Source of the DNA: an uncultured Bacteroidales bacterium
GTDB taxonomy: Bacteria > Bacteroidota > Bacteroidia > Bacteroidales > Bacteroidaceae
Length of the DNA: 33,451 nucleotides
Reading direction: 5' to 3'
Assembly: GCA_902771725.1 (NCBI GenBank)
Contig: CACXXT010000072.1
Span: 1-33,451 of the forward strand
How positions within the stretch are numbered: position 1 is the first letter of the stretch; every line of letters begins with the position of its first letter. Below are positions 31,853 through 33,451 of the stretch, piece after piece. Under the pieces are notes generated by a model. It was given only the letters and a program-made list of their open reading frames with translations. It was not told where the DNA came from and ran no database searches. The position numbers and the translations under genes were made by a program.

Positions 31853-32445
31853 ATGGAAATCATCAAGCAGTTCTTCCAGCAGCTGGGCGATATGCTCAGC
31901 ATCCCCTGGTCCTTCGTCATCCTGGAACTCATAGGCACCCTGGCAGGTGCCGTCTCTGGTGCGCGCCTTTCCGCAGCAAAGAAATTCGACCTCTTCGGCG
32001 CCTTCATCGTCGGGATCCAATCTACCTCCTCACATGTCTCTTCGGCCTCTTCTGGGTCATCGCATTCCGCCGGTGGCTGGTGCGCCAGAACAACACCTGG
32101 TTCCTCTTCGACTGCATCGGCTTTTCGCTCTTCAACGTCATCGGTATTGAGAAAGCCCTCGGACTGGGAATGCCCACCTGGGCTGCTGTCTGCCTGGGCG
32201 TCATCACAGGAGCGGGCGGTGGTGTCCTGCGCGACATCCTCATCAACGAGGTGCCCCTCATCTTCCGCAAGGAAATCTACGCTACCTGCTGCCTGGCCGG
32301 AGGTCTTGTCTATATCGGCTGTCTGCAAGGGCTCGGATGGGCACCCGAAGGCAGTGCAGTCCTCTCCTGCACCGTGGCCATCGCCATCCGTATGCTGGCT
32401 GTGAAGTACGGCTGGGGACTGCCCACGCTGAAGGCAGAACCGTGA
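31853..32445 (+). pseudogene. TRIC-type (UPF0126) membrane channel gene, deleted and frameshifted
   Basis: From the ATG at 31853 the frame reads MEIIKQFFQQLGDMLSIPWS, then LELIGTLAGAVSGARLSAAK and KFDLFGAFIVG, the normal start of TRIC family channels. It then leaves frame at about 32011-32016. The other frame continues with RDPIYLLTCLFGLFWVIAF, IGIEKALGLGMPTWAAVCLG and the second-repeat motif GAGGGVLRDI, to a stop at 32443-32445. The first-repeat motif (G-G-G-T-x-R-D) and about 20 residues are missing at the junction. A deletion not divisible by three explains both losses. Probably non-functional, unless the assembly is wrong there. Confidence 0.85.
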
Positions 32446-32510
32446 AAGGGGCAGCCCAAGAAGCAACCTGCAAGGCCGCCATTAATCCGTACAATCCGTA
32501 GTTGAAACAC

Positions 32511-32549
32511 AATCCCCGCTGGCCTCTCATTCGTAAGCCAGCCGGGATT
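32511..32549. terminator. Bidirectional terminator between TRIC and smalltalk (right copy)
   Basis: AATCCCCGCTGGC (32511-32523) pairs with GCCAGCCGGGATT (32537-32549) with one mismatch; a T-rich stretch follows on plus. It resembles the left terminator at 592-630, including the loop sequence TACGAATGA on the minus strand. Confidence 0.8.
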
Positions 32550-32592
32550 ATAATTTTTTAATTTTCTCATTTAATAATTTTCTAATTTTCCC

Positions 32593-32694
32593 TTACATCG
32601 CTGCATGAGCGCTCAGCGTGGTGAGCAGCGCCGTCAGCACCGTGATCACGATGTCCACAATCCTCTTGATTGTCTTCTTATTCCCTTCATTCAT
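32593..32694 (-). CDS. Smalltalk-family small protein (33 aa), right copy
   Basis: The ORF reads MNEGNKKTIKRIVDIVITVL, then TALLTTLSAHAAM. The first 65 coding bases match the left copy exactly. The end differs: the left copy's T-T-S-C-I-R is replaced by S-A-H-A-A-M, so the conserved-looking Cys is gone. The strong Shine-Dalgarno CACCTCCTTT (reverse strand, 32711-32702) is retained. Function is unknown. It points towards the TRIC gene and shares a terminator with it. Confidence 0.8.
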   Translation of the reverse strand: MNEGNKKTIKRIVDIVITVLTALLTTLSAHAAM

Positions 32695-32800
32695 TCTTCT
32701 ACACCTCCTTTCTGCAACTACTTGTCCTTCCTGCAGATTTTGACAAAAACAATAAAAACTCCTCTGTGTGTCTGTGGTCTTCGACCTTTGTGCTTCTCTC

Positions 32801-32839
32801 GTGAGCCGGCTTCTGAAAGCGAGCTTTCAAGCCGCTCAC
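32801..32839. repeat. Near-perfect long hairpin
   Basis: GTGAG with CTCAC, CGGCTT with AAGCCG and GAAAGC with GCTTTC stack into a 17-bp stem with three unpaired bases and a two-base GA apex. Confidence 0.85.
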
Positions 32840-32920
32840 AAGATAACCACAGATTTGTTCCAAATCACAGACCCCCATCGGCAAAAACACCGTTCGCTCC
32901 GCTCACTGAAAAACAACCTG

Positions 32921-33038
32921 TCCGCAGGCTCACCCCTTAGACTTCCTTTCCGCAGGCTCGCCCCTTGACTCCTGTCCGCAGGCTCACCCATTGACTCCTG
33001 TCCGCAGGCTCGCCCCCTTGCCTTCCTGTCCGCAGGCT
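32921..33038. repeat. Five tandem repeats of 26-28 bp
   Basis: TCCGCAGGCT starts at 32921, 32949, 32975, 33001 and 33029. Four copies continue CACCC or CGCCC and then TTGACTCCTG-like sequence. There is no spacer variation of CRISPR type, so it is a short-period tandem array. Confidence 0.9.
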
Positions 33039-33064
33039 GTTTTTGAGCGAAGCGTTGTTTTTTT

Positions 33065-33188
33065 CCGCTGTGGCGGTCTGAGTTCCGAAGGGACCGTGGG
33101 TGGCTCGTCCGACGTGCGAGAGCTTGCTCTCAGGCACGTACGGACGTGGCATACACGAAGGTCGTAGACCTCAGACCACCATCAGCGG
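33065..33188. repeat. Nested long inverted repeat, possible structured RNA or cruciform
   Basis: Outer arms 33065-33082 (CCGCTGTGGCGGTCTGAG) and 33170-33188 are complementary with one bulge and one C-A mismatch, which becomes a G-U pair in a minus-strand transcript. The inner hairpin 33106-33146 has 18 bp: CGTCCG with CGGACG, ACGTGC with GCACGT, GAGAGC with GCTCTC, with only three bulged bases. T runs flank it on the plus strand (33051-33064 and 33191-33196). Confidence 0.8.
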
Positions 33189-33344
33189 TGTTTTTTCTGT
33201 TTTTGTCAACCCGCCAGTTTACCTCCCCCTGCACCCGCAGGCACCCTCGGTGTAGGTGCCCTTGGGGGGGAGGGCTCATGTCCGGCTGCCTTCTTTTCAG
33301 AGGAACTGGAGTCCTCCCCCCTTGGGGGAGTTAGAGGGGGGCTT

Positions 33345-33451
33345 TTACGGTTCTTCGTCGCCGTCCTCAGGCTTGGGCGTCCAGTCCGCGGTGGTCTCGC
33401 CCTTCTTGGCTGCCTCGAGGGCTGCCTGCTGGGCTGCACGGGTGGTCGTCT
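33345..33451 (-). CDS. HU-like DNA-binding protein, C-terminal part, right copy (continues past window)
   Basis: The last 34 codons (TTTRAAQQAALEAAKKGETT, then ADWTPKPEDGDEEP) are visible on the minus strand. They match the tail of the left-end protein except for a 3-codon deletion near the end (GNDEP becomes EEP) and a few silent changes. The 5' part lies beyond base 33451. As on the left, a smalltalk gene follows it on the same strand, here after about 650 bases. The HU domain itself is not visible; the assignment follows from the left copy. Confidence 0.6.
   Translation of the reverse strand, partial: TTTRAAQQAALEAAKKGETTADWTPKPEDGDEEP

Larger units (their letters stand above)
32695..33344. 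other. Long structured spacer between right-hand HU-like and smalltalk genes
   Basis: 650 bases without a convincing gene, against 205 in the left copy. In order: the smalltalk Shine-Dalgarno; the hairpin 32801-32839; the tandem repeats 32921-33038; the nested hairpin 33065-33188; GC-rich runs and small hairpins (GGCACC with GGTGCC near 33239-33259). Short ORFs here have no protein-like features. Much of it appears inserted relative to the left copy. Confidence 0.7.

Noticed and set aside
32921..33038. CRISPR-like array
   Set aside because: Units follow each other with no unique spacers and no cas genes are present; it is a plain tandem repeat.
1..33451. Prophage, integrase, transposase or tRNA genes
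   Set aside because: None was recognised in any frame or strand; the HU-smalltalk module alone is not enough to call an element.

Overview
The window looks like a chromosomal segment from a Bacteroidales bacterium, most likely Prevotellaceae. The evidence is several TAnnTTTG-type -7 promoter boxes, a short primary sigma factor, surface lipoproteins of DUF4493 and PCMD type, type IX secretion (T9SS) sorting tails, a T9SS plug protein and a BT_0820-like HAD protein. I place it by family resemblance only; no search was run.

Layout. Left end: the C-terminal part of an HU-like DNA-binding protein and a 34-residue 'smalltalk' small protein, both on +, ending in a hairpin. Then an 11-kb minus-strand operon (about 13,780 down to 657) of ten genes: seven DUF4493-type lipoproteins (one fused to a PCMD domain), one further PCMD lipoprotein, one outer-membrane beta-barrel, and a last gene with a T9SS-like tail. 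Divergent from it are a T9SS type B sorting-domain protein overlapping uvrA. After uvrA come a Wza-like export lipoprotein and a 1158-residue secreted protein on minus, a small HAD phosphatase on +, RNase P RNA on minus, and an HtrA/DegP protease on +. The rpoD operon follows: rpoD, a small secreted protein, an HprK-like kinase, an S26-like peptidase, a PqqD-like protein and mtgA. Next are a DUF1460 amidase (minus), a T9SS plug gene (+) and a broken TRIC channel gene (+). Right end: a second smalltalk and a second HU-like gene, both on minus, closely matching the left pair.

Most interesting points. (1) All seven DUF4493 lipoproteins carry a Thr-Arg pair 28-35 residues after the lipobox Cys, just after the first predicted beta strand. 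That is the spacing of the Arg-protease site that activates Bacteroidetes type V pilins (FimA, Mfa1), so the operon may encode a pilus-like fibre. (2) The window is bracketed by inverted copies of an HU-smalltalk module. (3) A kinase, peptidase and PqqD-like trio without a visible precursor peptide sits in the rpoD operon. (4) Two genes show decay: the TRIC gene has lost a conserved segment and its frame, and the 1158-residue protein has its sorting-tail remnant out of frame.
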